DNA of 12,950 nucleotides, taken from Chrysochromulina parva (lineage: Eukaryota > Haptophyta > Prymnesiales > Chrysochromulinaceae). Of this stretch, positions 1-8,066 are shown one piece after another; within the stretch, counting starts at the first letter, position 1, and the number at the start of each line of letters is the position of its first letter. The stretch is from the NCBI GenBank assembly GCA_002887195.1, contig PJAB01001668.1:1-12950 (forward strand), in the 5' to 3' direction. A program made the translations under genes and the position numbers. Below the pieces are notes generated by a model. It made no database searches. It saw nothing but the letters and a program-made list of their open reading frames with translations, and was not told the DNA's origin.

Positions 1-382
1 GGCTCCGAGCGCCAGTCGAAGACGCAGGCGAGCGGCGACCGACTCAAGGAGGCGACCAAGATCAACTTGTCGCTCTCGGCGCTCGGCAACTGCATCTCGG
101 CCCTCGTCGACGGCAAGAGCGCGCACATCCCGTACCGCGACTCGAAGCTCACTCGGCTGCTCCAAGACTCGCTCGGAGGCAACACGAAGACCGTGATGGT
201 GGCCAACCTCGGGCCGGCGGATTGGAACTACGACGAGACGATCTCGACGCTGCGGTACGCCAACCGCGCCAAGAACATCAAGAACAAGCCTAAGATCAAC
301 GAGGACCCGAAGGACGCGATGCTTCGCGAGTTTCAAGAGGAGATACAGCGGCTCAAGGACCAGCTGGCGGCGGCGGGTGGGA

Positions 383-418
<36 letters not shown>

Positions 419-1860
419 GCAGTGGGTTCGGTGGCGGTGGTGTCCGTGAGGTCCATAAAGATGTGGTGCGCGAGAGGATCATCGAAGTGGAGCGACCCGT
501 CGAAGTCGAGCGCATCGTCGAGGTCGAGAAGCAGGTGATCGTCGATAGGCAGGTAGAGAAGATTGTGGAGATCGAGAAGCTGAGGGAGGTCGAGAAGATC
601 GTGGAGGTGTACCACGACGTCGAGGTGGAGAGGGAGGTGATCGTCGAGAAGCTCGTGGGCCTCCGTGACGAAGACGTAGAGGAGATGCGGCTACAGATGG
701 GGCGCGAGGCCGAACGTGAGCGCGAGCGGCTGCTGCGTGAGCACGAGGCGCGCGACGCCGAGGTGAACCGCCACCGGAGCGCGCTCGAGCAGGAGCAGCT
801 GCGGCTGGAGAAGGAGGCAGAGGAGGCGCAGCGGCTGCAGGCGCAGCTCGAGGCGCTCGAGGCAAAGATCATGCACGGCGGCGAGCACGTGCGCGACCGT
901 GTCTCGCGCCAGGAGAGAGAGCTCGCCGAGCGCGAGAAGGAGCTCGAGGCGCAGCGGGAGAAGGAGGTGCAGATCAAGCAGGCAATGGAGCGGCGCGAGG
1001 AGGAGCGCCTCGCCAAAGAAGAGCAATACTCATCGCTGCGCGAAGAGGTAGAAGGGAAATCCAAGAAGCTCAAGAAGATGCTCCAGAAATACAAGGCGGC
1101 CAAGGCAGAGCTCGAGGACATCCGCGCCGAGCAGGCGCAAGAGAAGGAGGACCTGCTGCAGACGGTGCGCGAGCTCACGCGGCAGGTGCAGCTGCAGAAC
1201 ATGGTCATCGACGCCTTCGTGCCCAACGAGGAAGTCAAGAAGCTCGAGATGCGTGCCGTGTGGGACGACTCCGGCACCGAGCAGTGGCGCCTCAAGCCAC
1301 TCTCTGAGGCGCGCGACGACGCCGCCTCGCAGCGTCCTAAGTCGCATCCCACACTGCTGCGCCCGACGTCCTTCCTGTCGCGCAAGATGGCCGCCGACCT
1401 CACCAACAATGACCCGCGGTACCGCGCACTCAACGTGCTCTCGTTCGACCTCGACATGCCCGAGCGCACGACAGCTGACTACGAGGGGGACATCAACCCG
1501 AACGTGCGTCAGGCGCTCACGGCGGCGCTCAAGGACGACGAGCAGCTGGAGGTGGATGCGGAGGAGAATCTTCCAACAATGCCCCCGATGGCCCCCGGTT
1601 TTGGGACCGGCTGGGTGCCCGGCACAGCGCCCGGCATGCCGCCGCCGCCCGCATCCGGCCGCGGCGCCGCTCGAGCGACGGGTGCCGCCGCTGCCGGCAC
1701 AAAGCCCAAGGCACGTGGCAAGAAGACGGCGTCGCGGCGCAACACGGAGGATGACGAATTGGATGCGTTGCTCAACGGCGGTAAGCCGTCGGGTCCCTCC
1801 GCAGAAGAGGAGCAGTTCCCTAGCTCGAGGGGGCTCATTAACCGGCGCGCCATGCGATGA
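1..1860 (+). CDS. KIF3A: Kinesin-II motor subunit, KIF3A/FLA10-like (5' partial)
   Basis: Frame 1 is open from the first base to the TGA at 1858-1860 (619 residues), so the gene starts upstream. Residues 1-4 (GSER) are the end of switch II (DLAGSER). Then come the motor motifs NLSLSALGN (22-30), [20 protein letters not shown] (42-61) and the neck linker ending near [15 protein letters not shown] (91-105), typical of kinesin-II. A polyglycine hinge (126-147), a Val/Glu-rich repeat (148-220) and a long charged coiled coil (about 221-398) follow. The tail has kinesin-II hallmarks as I remember them: IDAFVP (403-408), NDPRYRALN (470-478), [13 protein letters not shown] (484-496), and the end FPSSRGLI (606-613), close to the SRGLV end of KIF3A. 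In known systems this subunit pairs with a KIF3B-like partner and KAP to carry IFT trains from ciliary base to tip. P-loop and switch I lie outside the window. Family is near certain; KIF3A rather than 3B is likely, judged from the tail. Confidence 0.95.
384..413 (+). repeat. (GGC)n microsatellite encoding a polyglycine hinge
   Basis: An almost pure run of GGC codons encodes ten consecutive glycines (residues 129-138 of the kinesin), flanked by further Gly/Ser codons up to residue 147. It sits directly after the kinesin neck, where a flexible joint between the neck and the stalk is plausible. Such GC-rich triplet runs change length easily, so the exact count may be polymorphic or mis-assembled. 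Confidence 0.85.
442..660 (+). other. Val/Glu alternating repeat domain within the kinesin
   Basis: Kinesin residues 148-220 are built from about a dozen short units of the form [I/V/P]-V-E-[V/I]-E-[R/K], for example [13 protein letters not shown] (165-177) and EKIVEIEK (186-193). Hydrophobic and acidic residues alternate every second position, and a basic residue recurs about every six to seven positions. The period differs from the leucine/alanine heptads of the coiled coil that starts near residue 221. Similar VEKIVEVEKE-type runs occur in unrelated eukaryotic proteins, so homology should not be assumed. The role here is unknown; an extended spacer is the simplest guess. Confidence 0.75.
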
Positions 1861-2652
1861 GACCCTCGGCTGACCTCAAGTCACGTGCGCTTTGAAACGC
1901 CGCGGGCGTATGCGGCCCGAGACAACTGAAGAACGATAAAGTGACGCGCGAGCGGGGGGCGGCCCCTCAGCTGACCCCGCGCAAAAGAGCGACGTGACGA
2001 CTGACGTCCCCGCGATGGTTATGGTAATCAGCTACGGCGTGTCGCCTGGCGGTCCACAGCGGGGCGGCGCCCGGCGCGTGCTCCGTCGTCCTCTCGGCGC
2101 GCGGCGCATGTTCGCGACGTGGGCGGTCCGCGGTTGCCGCATGCCCGGCGTGTTCGCGTTTCGTCTGTTTTATGTGCCGGGTGGGCGTGCCCGAAAATAG
2201 ACTGTAATTCTGTACTTATCAAAGGACGAAACAGCACGGCACGCACAACAGCACAGCCTTCACTTCCAGTTGCCACAGCGCGACCACGAATCATGTCTCG
2301 ATTCGGACTTCGCCCCTGCGGGCTCGCGGCCTCGCGCTCCGCGCGCACGGCGTCGTCGCTCGTACACTCCGATGCTGGTGCTCGCATTCCCGCTTGAGCC
2401 GTGCACCCCCGGCTTTCATGCCACGGGTCACATCACACACACCTCAGGCCGCAGTATCACTGTAGGGCACGTCCGATCTAACATGGGACCCATGCCATCG
2501 ACACATTGCGGCGCCTCGACAGAGACGTCTCCGCGGCCTGGGCCCCGCTCGACCACGTCTCGACAATGTCACACCTCGAGGTCACGCCCCGCCTTCCTGG
2601 CATCACTTAGCGGCCGTGCGCACCTGCTGGAGAGCCTCTATACGGGGGCGCT
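1861..2652. other. Convergent intergenic region, no gene supported
   Basis: This 792-base stretch lies between the 3' ends of the kinesin gene (+) and the EF-hand-like gene (-) and should hold both 3' UTRs. The open frames here are short, rich in Arg/Pro/Ser as expected of random GC-rich DNA, and overlap one another on both strands, with no recognisable motif. The left part (about 1950-2160) is strongly GC-rich. An AT-richer patch near 2195-2222 (TGTAATTCTGTACTTATC) could be a transcript end, but I see no canonical AATAAA. Confidence 0.6.
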
Positions 2653-3789
2653 CTAGAATAGGCCCGCGAGCGCCGAGTCGTTGAAGGAGGCATTCTTCTT
2701 TGGGTCATACTTGGCGGCAAGGTCGATTGCCTGCACGCCATGGGCCGAAATGTCCTTGCCGGACGAGAGCACGTCGTTGCAGAAGTCGCGCCACGCGACC
2801 TCCTCCTTCCCACCCTCGGCAAAGTCGGGCGGGCCAACTGCGTACGCGTCGCAGAGCGCCTTGTAAATCTCCGGCGTGAACTTGAAGTGGTGGAAAGCGA
2901 TCGTGAGCGCCGAGCAAAAGTGGCGCTTGGGCATGGTGCCGAAGCGCGTGCCGCCTGCCTGCTGCAATGAGAACTCAAGGCTGATGCCCTCGATCTTGGC
3001 CATGCGGCGCAGGTCCTTGCACAGCTGCTGCAGCATAGGGGGCAGGTCGTCGAAGCCGCCGGCGATCTTGTCGATGCCGGTCGCGATTCCGTCTGAGTAG
3101 CCAGCGTCCGTCTCATCCGTGTCGGTCGCGGAGTACTCATACTCCTTCGCGACGACCTCGGCCGAGAGCACATCGTTGACGAAGTCGCGCCAGGCGACCA
3201 GCATCTTGCCGCCGTTGAAAATGTCGTCCGAGCCGCAGCCATACGCATCCGCGATGGCGTCGAGCTCCGCAGGTGAGAAGCGGTAATGCTGGAAGCCAAT
3301 GCACAGGGCCGAAATGAAGAGGCGCTTCGAGATGGTGCCAAAGCGCGAGCCGCCCGCGTCCTGGAACGTGCGCTCCATGTCGATGCCCTCCGACTTGGCC
3401 AGCACACGCAGCTTGATGAAGATCTCCTGCATCCACCTTGGCAGCGTGGAGTAGTCGCCCGCCACTTTGTCGAAGCCCGTAGCGATCTTGTCGGCGTAGC
3501 CCGCCTCCGTGACGCCCGTCATGTCATTATTCATCGCCTCGTCCATCTCCGCGCCGTTGTAGCCGCCCTGCTGCGCGTCCGCCGTCTGGCCAAACATGCG
3601 GCCGCTGCCATCGCCCACCACAGCCTTCTTGTAGCCGCCGCTGTTGCCGAGCGAGCCGGAGATGACCGTCTGGTACACCTCGTCATCGCAAAGGCCGGGC
3701 GTGTACTGAGCGAACCCCGCGCCGAGAACCACGTCCTTGGAGTTATACCCGTGGTTGGTCGAGCGCCACTGGCCGCTAGGCGCAGACAT
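2653..3789 (-). CDS. Tandem degenerate EF-hand-like protein
   Basis: A 378-residue reading frame. I start it at the ATG at 3789; the open frame runs on to a TTG at 3846, but no earlier ATG exists. The stop is TAG at 2653-2655. Residues 1-90 are Gly/Ser/Asn-rich and low in hydrophobics, with no family I know. Two copies of a roughly 115-residue module follow (96-211 and 229-344), corresponding at a constant offset of 133 residues without gaps and a little over half identical by hand count. Each has a conserved AGYxDxIATGxDKxAG lead, a helix with L-R and AKxEGI, a loop AGG[ST]RFGT followed by a helix, and a VAWRDFxNDVLS end. The helix-loop-helix layout with G-T-[I/M] resembles paired EF-hands of protist and ciliary proteins, but the acidic calcium ligands at loop positions 1, 3, 5 and 12 are mostly missing, so calcium binding is doubtful. 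It is divergent from the filamin-repeat gene, 242 bases apart. Function unknown; a structural axonemal or cytoskeletal role is only a guess. Confidence 0.8.
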   Translation of the reverse strand: MSAPSGQWRSTNHGYNSKDVVLGAGFAQYTPGLCDDEVYQTVISGSLGNSGGYKKAVVGDGSGRMFGQTADAQQGGYNGAEMDEAMNNDMTGVTEAGYADKIATGFDKVAGDYSTLPRWMQEIFIKLRVLAKSEGIDMERTFQDAGGSRFGTISKRLFISALCIGFQHYRFSPAELDAIADAYGCGSDDIFNGGKMLVAWRDFVNDVLSAEVVAKEYEYSATDTDETDAGYSDGIATGIDKIAGGFDDLPPMLQQLCKDLRRMAKIEGISLEFSLQQAGGTRFGTMPKRHFCSALTIAFHHFKFTPEIYKALCDAYAVGPPDFAEGGKEEVAWRDFCNDVLSSGKDISAHGVQAIDLAAKYDPKKNASFNDSALAGLF

Positions 3790-4031
3790 TGCTGAGGCAG
3801 GATCCCAAAACAAGAGCGTTTCGCCTGAGAAAAAGTTGTGGGACAAGTTTCAAGATCGAATTTTAGGCCTTCAGCAAATACATTGAAGTGTCGCAGAATT
3901 TGTCCCGAGGCTCCGACTTTTGTATGTCGACCGGGGTGCCGGAACTGATTGACAGACTTGTATGGTAAGCTCGGAACGCGAGAACGCCAAAAAGTTCGGC
4001 GAAAGTTTTCTTTCTCTGAATCGGAAGTCCA
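3790..4031. promoter_or_regulatory. Head-to-head intergenic spacer, probable shared promoter region
   Basis: The ATGs of the EF-hand-like gene (-) and the filamin-repeat gene (+) are separated by only 242 bases, so both promoters and 5' UTRs must lie here unless there are upstream untranslated exons. The stretch is AT-richer than the flanking genes. I find no clear TATA box and no ciliary X-box (RFX palindrome). The evidence is gene geometry only. Confidence 0.45.
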
Positions 4032-7000
4032 ATGTCCGACATAGACAAGGAAATCCTGGCAGCCGAGGATGCCCTGGTCCAGGCGGTGGTCGCGGCGCGC
4101 AAGATCATGTCCAAGAATACGGGCATAACAGCCAACGACATCAGCGGCGACGCAGCGAAGTTCACGCTTGACTTCATGTCCCTGGCGGCTCCGCTGCTGA
4201 CGAAGCCGGGAGGCAGCAAGGTGACAGTCAGTCAGATGAAGGCGTACCTGCGACGTGCAAAGGAGATCCTAGACAAGCAGATAATTCAGCCTCCGCCGGT
4301 TGTTGAGCCACCGCGCGAGTGCACGTATCGGGCGATTGAGGCCAACGGCGGGAAGATGCCCGAAAAGCCAGAGGACACTTGTGCCGTCGAGTGCAAGGTG
4401 CACGGCAAGGGTATCATCGAGGCGGCGCCGCGATTGCCAGTAGATTTCTTTATCGATGCGTACGACTTTACCGGCCGCAAACGCAAGGTCGGTGGAGACG
4501 CTTTCTTCGTTGCGATCCGGGGCGCATCGACGGTACGTGCGCGCATTGAGGACAAGGGCGACGGCACGTACCGAGTGGAGTGGAAGCCGCCACAGTCGGG
4601 GAGCTACGCAATTGCCATCTCCTACTTCGGCATGCCCCTGCAGGGTAGCCCCTACAAGTTGCACGTGTCTGATCCGAGTGCATATGCGCCTAACTGCAGG
4701 GCGCTCGGCGACGCGCTCACCATGGCGGTGGCGCGGAACGTCCAATCCTTCTTCGTGCAATTCAAGGACCGGTTGGGCAACGTAGCGCACGCGGTCGACC
4801 TCGACGTGTACGTCGAGCCCATGCCTATCGAGGGGCTCGCGGCTGGCACCGTTGCCAACCCAGATCTTCTCACGAAGCTGCCCGAGCCGCCGCCCGTCGT
4901 CGAGGCGAAGAGTGGCCTTGAGAGCCCCAAGAGGGACTCAAAAAAGGTGGGCGATAAGGGCGCCAAGAAGGAAGAGGGCGACAAGGAGGGTGGCGCCAAA
5001 AAAGATGGCGGCGCCACCAATAGGAAGGCTACCGACGAGGGCGCAAGCAAGGAAGGAAGAAAGGAGGGCAGCAAGCCCCAGCCTGCCGCGCCTGCGCCAC
5101 CGTCATCTGCGCTAAAGGAGGGCAGCAAGCCCCAACCGTCATCTGCGCCGGCGCCGAATAAAAAGGAGGTCGGCAAGCCCCAGCCCACCGCGGCTACGTC
5201 TACGCCACTGCCGGATAATAAGGAGGGCAGCAAGCCCCAGCCTGCCGCGACTGCGCCACCGTCGGAAAAAAAGGAGGGCGACAAACCCAAGCCTGTGGAA
5301 AAAAAGGAGGGCAGTGGCAGCAAGGGAGGGGGACCCTCGGGTAAGGGCGGGAAGGCTCAGCCTGTCGTGGCTCCTCCGCCACCGCCGCCCGAAGCTCCAA
5401 AGCCACCTCCCTTTCTTGGGTGGAACGAGCCTGAGATGATCGAGGGCGGCGCGGAGGGCTCGCAGAGGGTAACGCGCAAGCGCACGATCCGAGTCAGGGT
5501 AGAAGGCATGCCACTCGTGATGCGCGAAAAGGAGGATCTCGAGTCGGAGATCCTCGGGCTGTTGCTGCCGGGCCAGATGGTCACTGTCATCCAAGAGACG
5601 ATCACCGCCGGCAAGGTGCGCGCGATGGTGGCGCTCGAGTCGATCTCGCGCATGCCCGAGGCGGGGGCCTACCCAGAGGGCTTTGCAAGTCCGAGGCGCC
5701 CGTCTAGCCCAGGGAGAAGCCCCACCGGGGCTTCCGCCACATTGAGCTTGCAGGGCGCGCAGCACCCGACGCAGCTAACCGGCGACGCCCACCCAGGGGA
5801 AAGTCCAGACGAGGGATCCGCACAGGAGCTCGAGGCGGCTGTGAAAGCCGCCGGTGTGCGTGGCCTCACGCCTGTCGGTTTCGCATCGCACGCGGAGATC
5901 GAGTCGACGGTTGCAAAGTTGGGCGTGGACGCGCTCGCGGGCAAAGTTGCGTGGGTCACCCTCGTCAAGGACGGACGCAAGCTCGTTACGTCACGCTTGC
6001 GTGAGTCGGCGAGCACGCGACAGCTGCACCAGCAGCAGTTTTTGCGCCGCGTCACCAACGATTTCGAGCCACCGCCTGAGCCACCACCCGACCCAAACGC
6101 CGAACCCGATCCGCTGGCGATGAACCTGACAACGCAGGAAAAAGATGCCTACCGTCGGAGGAGTCGCAAAAGGGGGGTCTCGCTCGAGAAATCATCCGAC
6201 CCGACGGGCATCGGCTTCGCCTTCGGTGGCATCTACCCGGGCACACTGCACGCGCACGGCGCCCTCGTCGAGCAGCACAGTGTTTCGTACTCGGTTGGGC
6301 TCGTCGGGCCGTACCTGCTGCACGTGCGACTGCGCCAGCAGGCGGTGGCGCTGCCCGGATCGCCTTTCTTGCTAATAGTGCGCCCAGGCAAGGCGCACGC
6401 GGCGTCGACGCGCCTGCCCAAGACGGTCGTTGTGGGCGGGGTCGGCATGGCGGCTGGTTTTGGCTGCGGAATTGCCATCTCAACAGCCGACATCATGGGC
6501 AACAAGTGCATCTCGGGCGGCGCCATTGTAACTGGTGACTGCTTCAACGCTGACGGGAGCCGATGTGATTCGGTCCAGACGACGGTGCGCGACAACGGTG
6601 ACGGCACGTACTACCTGCACTGGAACTCGACCCAAGCAGGCACTTACAACGCTGCCATCAAAATCTATGGTGAACAAATCCTTGGCACTTCCCAGCAGAT
6701 CACGCTCAAGTCAACCACGCCCGATATGCTAAAGTCGCAGATCTCGGGCGTTGGGCTGAGCCGTGCGACCGCGGGTGCCGACACCAAATTTCAGATCAAA
6801 TTTTTCGACCAGTATGGCAACTCGGCCCTCCTCGACGGGAAGCAGAACAAAATTGGGATGGCGCTTCTGAAAGCGGGCGAGAAAATCAAGGACGAGAAGA
6901 GCAAACCGTATCTGCACACGATGGCGTGCATCGACGAGGAAGAAGGGCTGTACGAGTTCTCTTTCATTCCTTTCAAGGATGGCACCTTCGACTTGCACGT

Positions 7001-8066
7001 TTGGTCCGAGACCACCTACCAGGGTACCAAGAAGAGCGAGATTTCCCTAGCCCAAGATCGTCTCCCCTTACCCAGCTCGCCCTTTCACCTTGTAATCAGC
7101 CCAGGCCTTGCGGGAGCCAAGTGCTCGTCCGTGGACGGCTACACCAAGGAGTCAAAGAATCTCGACAAAAAGGGCAAGGTGGTGAATGCTGATAACTCTT
7201 GTATCGTCGCGGGCGACGCAGTTGTCTTCCGCCCACAGATTTGCGACGACCTGGGCAACGTTGCCTCGTTAGGCGAGGGCATGCTCGACGTGGAAATCGA
7301 GTACCCTGCAGGCAACAAGGACAACCTCAGCAACACAAACGCGCTCAAGTTCACGACTCTGGTCAAAGGCGGCATCACCACCCACGACATACGGCACGAC
7401 GCCACCCACGCGGGCGAGCACTTTGTGCGCTTGAAGTTGAACGGTCACGAGATCAGCGGCTCGCCCGTCCACTTCTACGTCGAACCAGCGGAGGCGGAGG
7501 TCAAGCAGTGCAAGCTTATTCCGCCCTCCGAGCCCTTGCTCTATTCAAACAAGATGGCCACAATTGTCCTCAAAACCTACGACCGTTTTGGCAATCCATT
7601 GACGAAAGGCGGCCTCGCGGGGTCGGCGCGGCTGCAGCTCGTCAAGAGCGGTGTGTCCGACCTGACCACACTTATGCCCAACAATAACTCTGTCGAAGTG
7701 GTCGACCAAAACAACGGCGAGTATAATGTTAACGTCACGCTCATTAAGATCACAGCCACCGTCCGGGTGATCATCAACATGGACAAGAACATCCCCGCTG
7801 GGGGCGGCGAGCTGGCGCCGGTGCAATTGTCCTTCATCCTGTCAGAAGCGGATGCACCACCGCAGGCTTCATCCTCACCGATAGACTTGCCGTTGGAGCT
7901 CGGCGAGGCTGGGCGCAAGCTGCAGAAGGCCGGGCAGGAAATCGTGTCCATGATTCAGGTGGCCAAAGAAGGCGACGACGTGCGCCCGAAGAACGCCGTC
8001 GCCGTCGCCATAGACGCCTTCGCAGCTGCTGGGCAGGCGAAGGCGAAGAAGGATAAGGCCAAGTGA
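4032..8066 (+). CDS. Filamin-repeat protein with inserted K/P-rich and SH3-like modules
   Basis: A 1344-residue single-exon frame from ATG 4032 to TGA 8064-8066. Residues 1-85 are probably helical, with no calponin-homology actin-binding domain visible. Filamin/ABP280-type Ig repeats follow: R1 about 98-214 (DKGDGTYRVEW, GSPYKLHV), R2 in two halves (220-262 and 722-786, ending GSPFLLIVRPG), R3 787-893 (DNGDGTYYLHW), R4 896-1025 (SSPFHLVISPG), R5 1027-1152 (GSPVHFYVEP) and R6 1155-1270 (YDRFGNPL). The GDGTY and GSPF signatures mark the C-terminal strands of each fold. Between the R2 halves lie a Lys/Pro/Gly linker (291-460), an SH3-like segment (486-536: LLPGQMVTVIQE, GKVRAMVAL), a Ser/Pro-rich stretch, and WVTLVKDGRKLVTSR (641-655). 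The C-terminus is lysine-rich. Filamin repeats usually act as rod and protein-docking modules; without CH domains direct actin crosslinking is not predicted. Filamin repeats are well supported, function is not. Confidence 0.9.
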   Translation: MSDIDKEILAAEDALVQAVVAARKIMSKNTGITANDISGDAAKFTLDFMSLAAPLLTKPGGSKVTVSQMKAYLRRAKEILDKQIIQPPPVVEPPRECTYRAIEANGGKMPEKPEDTCAVECKVHGKGIIEAAPRLPVDFFIDAYDFTGRKRKVGGDAFFVAIRGASTVRARIEDKGDGTYRVEWKPPQSGSYAIAISYFGMPLQGSPYKLHVSDPSAYAPNCRALGDALTMAVARNVQSFFVQFKDRLGNVAHAVDLDVYVEPMPIEGLAAGTVANPDLLTKLPEPPPVVEAKSGLESPKRDSKKVGDKGAKKEEGDKEGGAKKDGGATNRKATDEGASKEGRKEGSKPQPAAPAPPSSALKEGSKPQPSSAPAPNKKEVGKPQPTAATSTPLPDNKEGSKPQPAATAPPSEKKEGDKPKPVEKKEGSGSKGGGPSGKGGKAQPVVAPPPPPPEAPKPPPFLGWNEPEMIEGGAEGSQRVTRKRTIRVRVEGMPLVMREKEDLESEILGLLLPGQMVTVIQETITAGKVRAMVALESISRMPEAGAYPEGFASPRRPSSPGRSPTGASATLSLQGAQHPTQLTGDAHPGESPDEGSAQELEAAVKAAGVRGLTPVGFASHAEIESTVAKLGVDALAGKVAWVTLVKDGRKLVTSRLRESASTRQLHQQQFLRRVTNDFEPPPEPPPDPNAEPDPLAMNLTTQEKDAYRRRSRKRGVSLEKSSDPTGIGFAFGGIYPGTLHAHGALVEQHSVSYSVGLVGPYLLHVRLRQQAVALPGSPFLLIVRPGKAHAASTRLPKTVVVGGVGMAAGFGCGIAISTADIMGNKCISGGAIVTGDCFNADGSRCDSVQTTVRDNGDGTYYLHWNSTQAGTYNAAIKIYGEQILGTSQQITLKSTTPDMLKSQISGVGLSRATAGADTKFQIKFFDQYGNSALLDGKQNKIGMALLKAGEKIKDEKSKPYLHTMACIDEEEGLYEFSFIPFKDGTFDLHVWSETTYQGTKKSEISLAQDRLPLPSSPFHLVISPGLAGAKCSSVDGYTKESKNLDKKGKVVNADNSCIVAGDAVVFRPQICDDLGNVASLGEGMLDVEIEYPAGNKDNLSNTNALKFTTLVKGGITTHDIRHDATHAGEHFVRLKLNGHEISGSPVHFYVEPAEAEVKQCKLIPPSEPLLYSNKMATIVLKTYDRFGNPLTKGGLAGSARLQLVKSGVSDLTTLMPNNNSVEVVDQNNGEYNVNVTLIKITATVRVIINMDKNIPAGGGELAPVQLSFILSEADAPPQASSSPIDLPLELGEAGRKLQKAGQEIVSMIQVAKEGDDVRPKNAVAVAIDAFAAAGQAKAKKDKAK
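5061..5320 (+). repeat. Imperfect tandem repeat encoding KEGSKPQP units
   Basis: The unit AAGGAGGGCAGCAAGCCCCA recurs, with variants, near 5061, 5114, 5162, 5220, 5270 and 5303, spaced 33-58 bases apart. It encodes KEGSKPQP-like octapeptides separated by variable Ala/Pro/Ser/Thr spacers (filamin-protein residues 344-430). Copies 1, 2 and 4 are nearly identical in DNA, copy 3 has a Gly-to-Val and Ser-to-Gly change, and copies 5-6 are more diverged. This looks like local expansion of a disordered, basic linker. Confidence 0.8.
5487..5639 (+). other. SH3-like module in the filamin-repeat protein
   Basis: Residues 486-536 show a small beta-barrel pattern: two short strands with PLVMREKEDLESEILGLLLPG, then QMVTVIQE, then a T-A-G-K turn and VRAMVAL. 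This 'multiple exposures, LxPGxxVTVxEE, dG-x-vRa-v-aL' pattern is what I know from SH3b-like modules. The expected last strand, with a W-V-T, appears about 100 residues later (WVTLVKDGRKLVTSR, 641-655), after a Ser/Pro-rich loop. Family assignment is by pattern only. Confidence 0.5.

Larger units (their letters stand above)
4818..6194 (+). other. Insertion splitting filamin repeat R2
   Basis: Codons 263-721 separate a segment that looks like the first strands of a filamin repeat (220-262: FFVQFKDRLGNVAHAVDLDV) from one that looks like its last strands (735-785: VSYSVGLVGPYLLHVRL, GSPFLLIV). Neither half makes a full repeat alone, while joined they would have about the usual length. The insert stays in frame and carries the Lys/Pro repeats and the SH3-like module, so it is protein-coding and not an intron I can recognise. 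No GT-AG pair is needed to keep the frame. Confidence 0.6.

Noticed and set aside
333..1469. Long minus-strand open frame (378 codons) across the kinesin stalk
   Set aside because: It is Ser/Arg/Thr low-complexity, the mirror of GAG/CTC-rich coiled-coil codons, and overlaps an unmistakable kinesin frame.
1994..2656. Several short frames between the kinesin and EF-hand-like genes
   Set aside because: They overlap on both strands, have Arg/Pro/Ser-rich random composition and no motif.
3286..3795. Plus-strand frame opposite the EF-hand-like gene
   Set aside because: Ala/Arg/Val/His composition typical of antisense GC-rich DNA; the minus frame carries a clear internal duplication.
3787..3846. 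Extra 19 N-terminal residues of the EF-hand-like protein
   Set aside because: The upstream end of the frame is a TTG, not ATG; the first ATG is at 3789.
4652..5323. Minus-strand frame opposite the Lys/Pro repeat
   Set aside because: A repetitive Gly/Ser/Leu/Pro peptide that is the antisense of the repeat; no domain, and the sense frame is continuous through filamin repeats.
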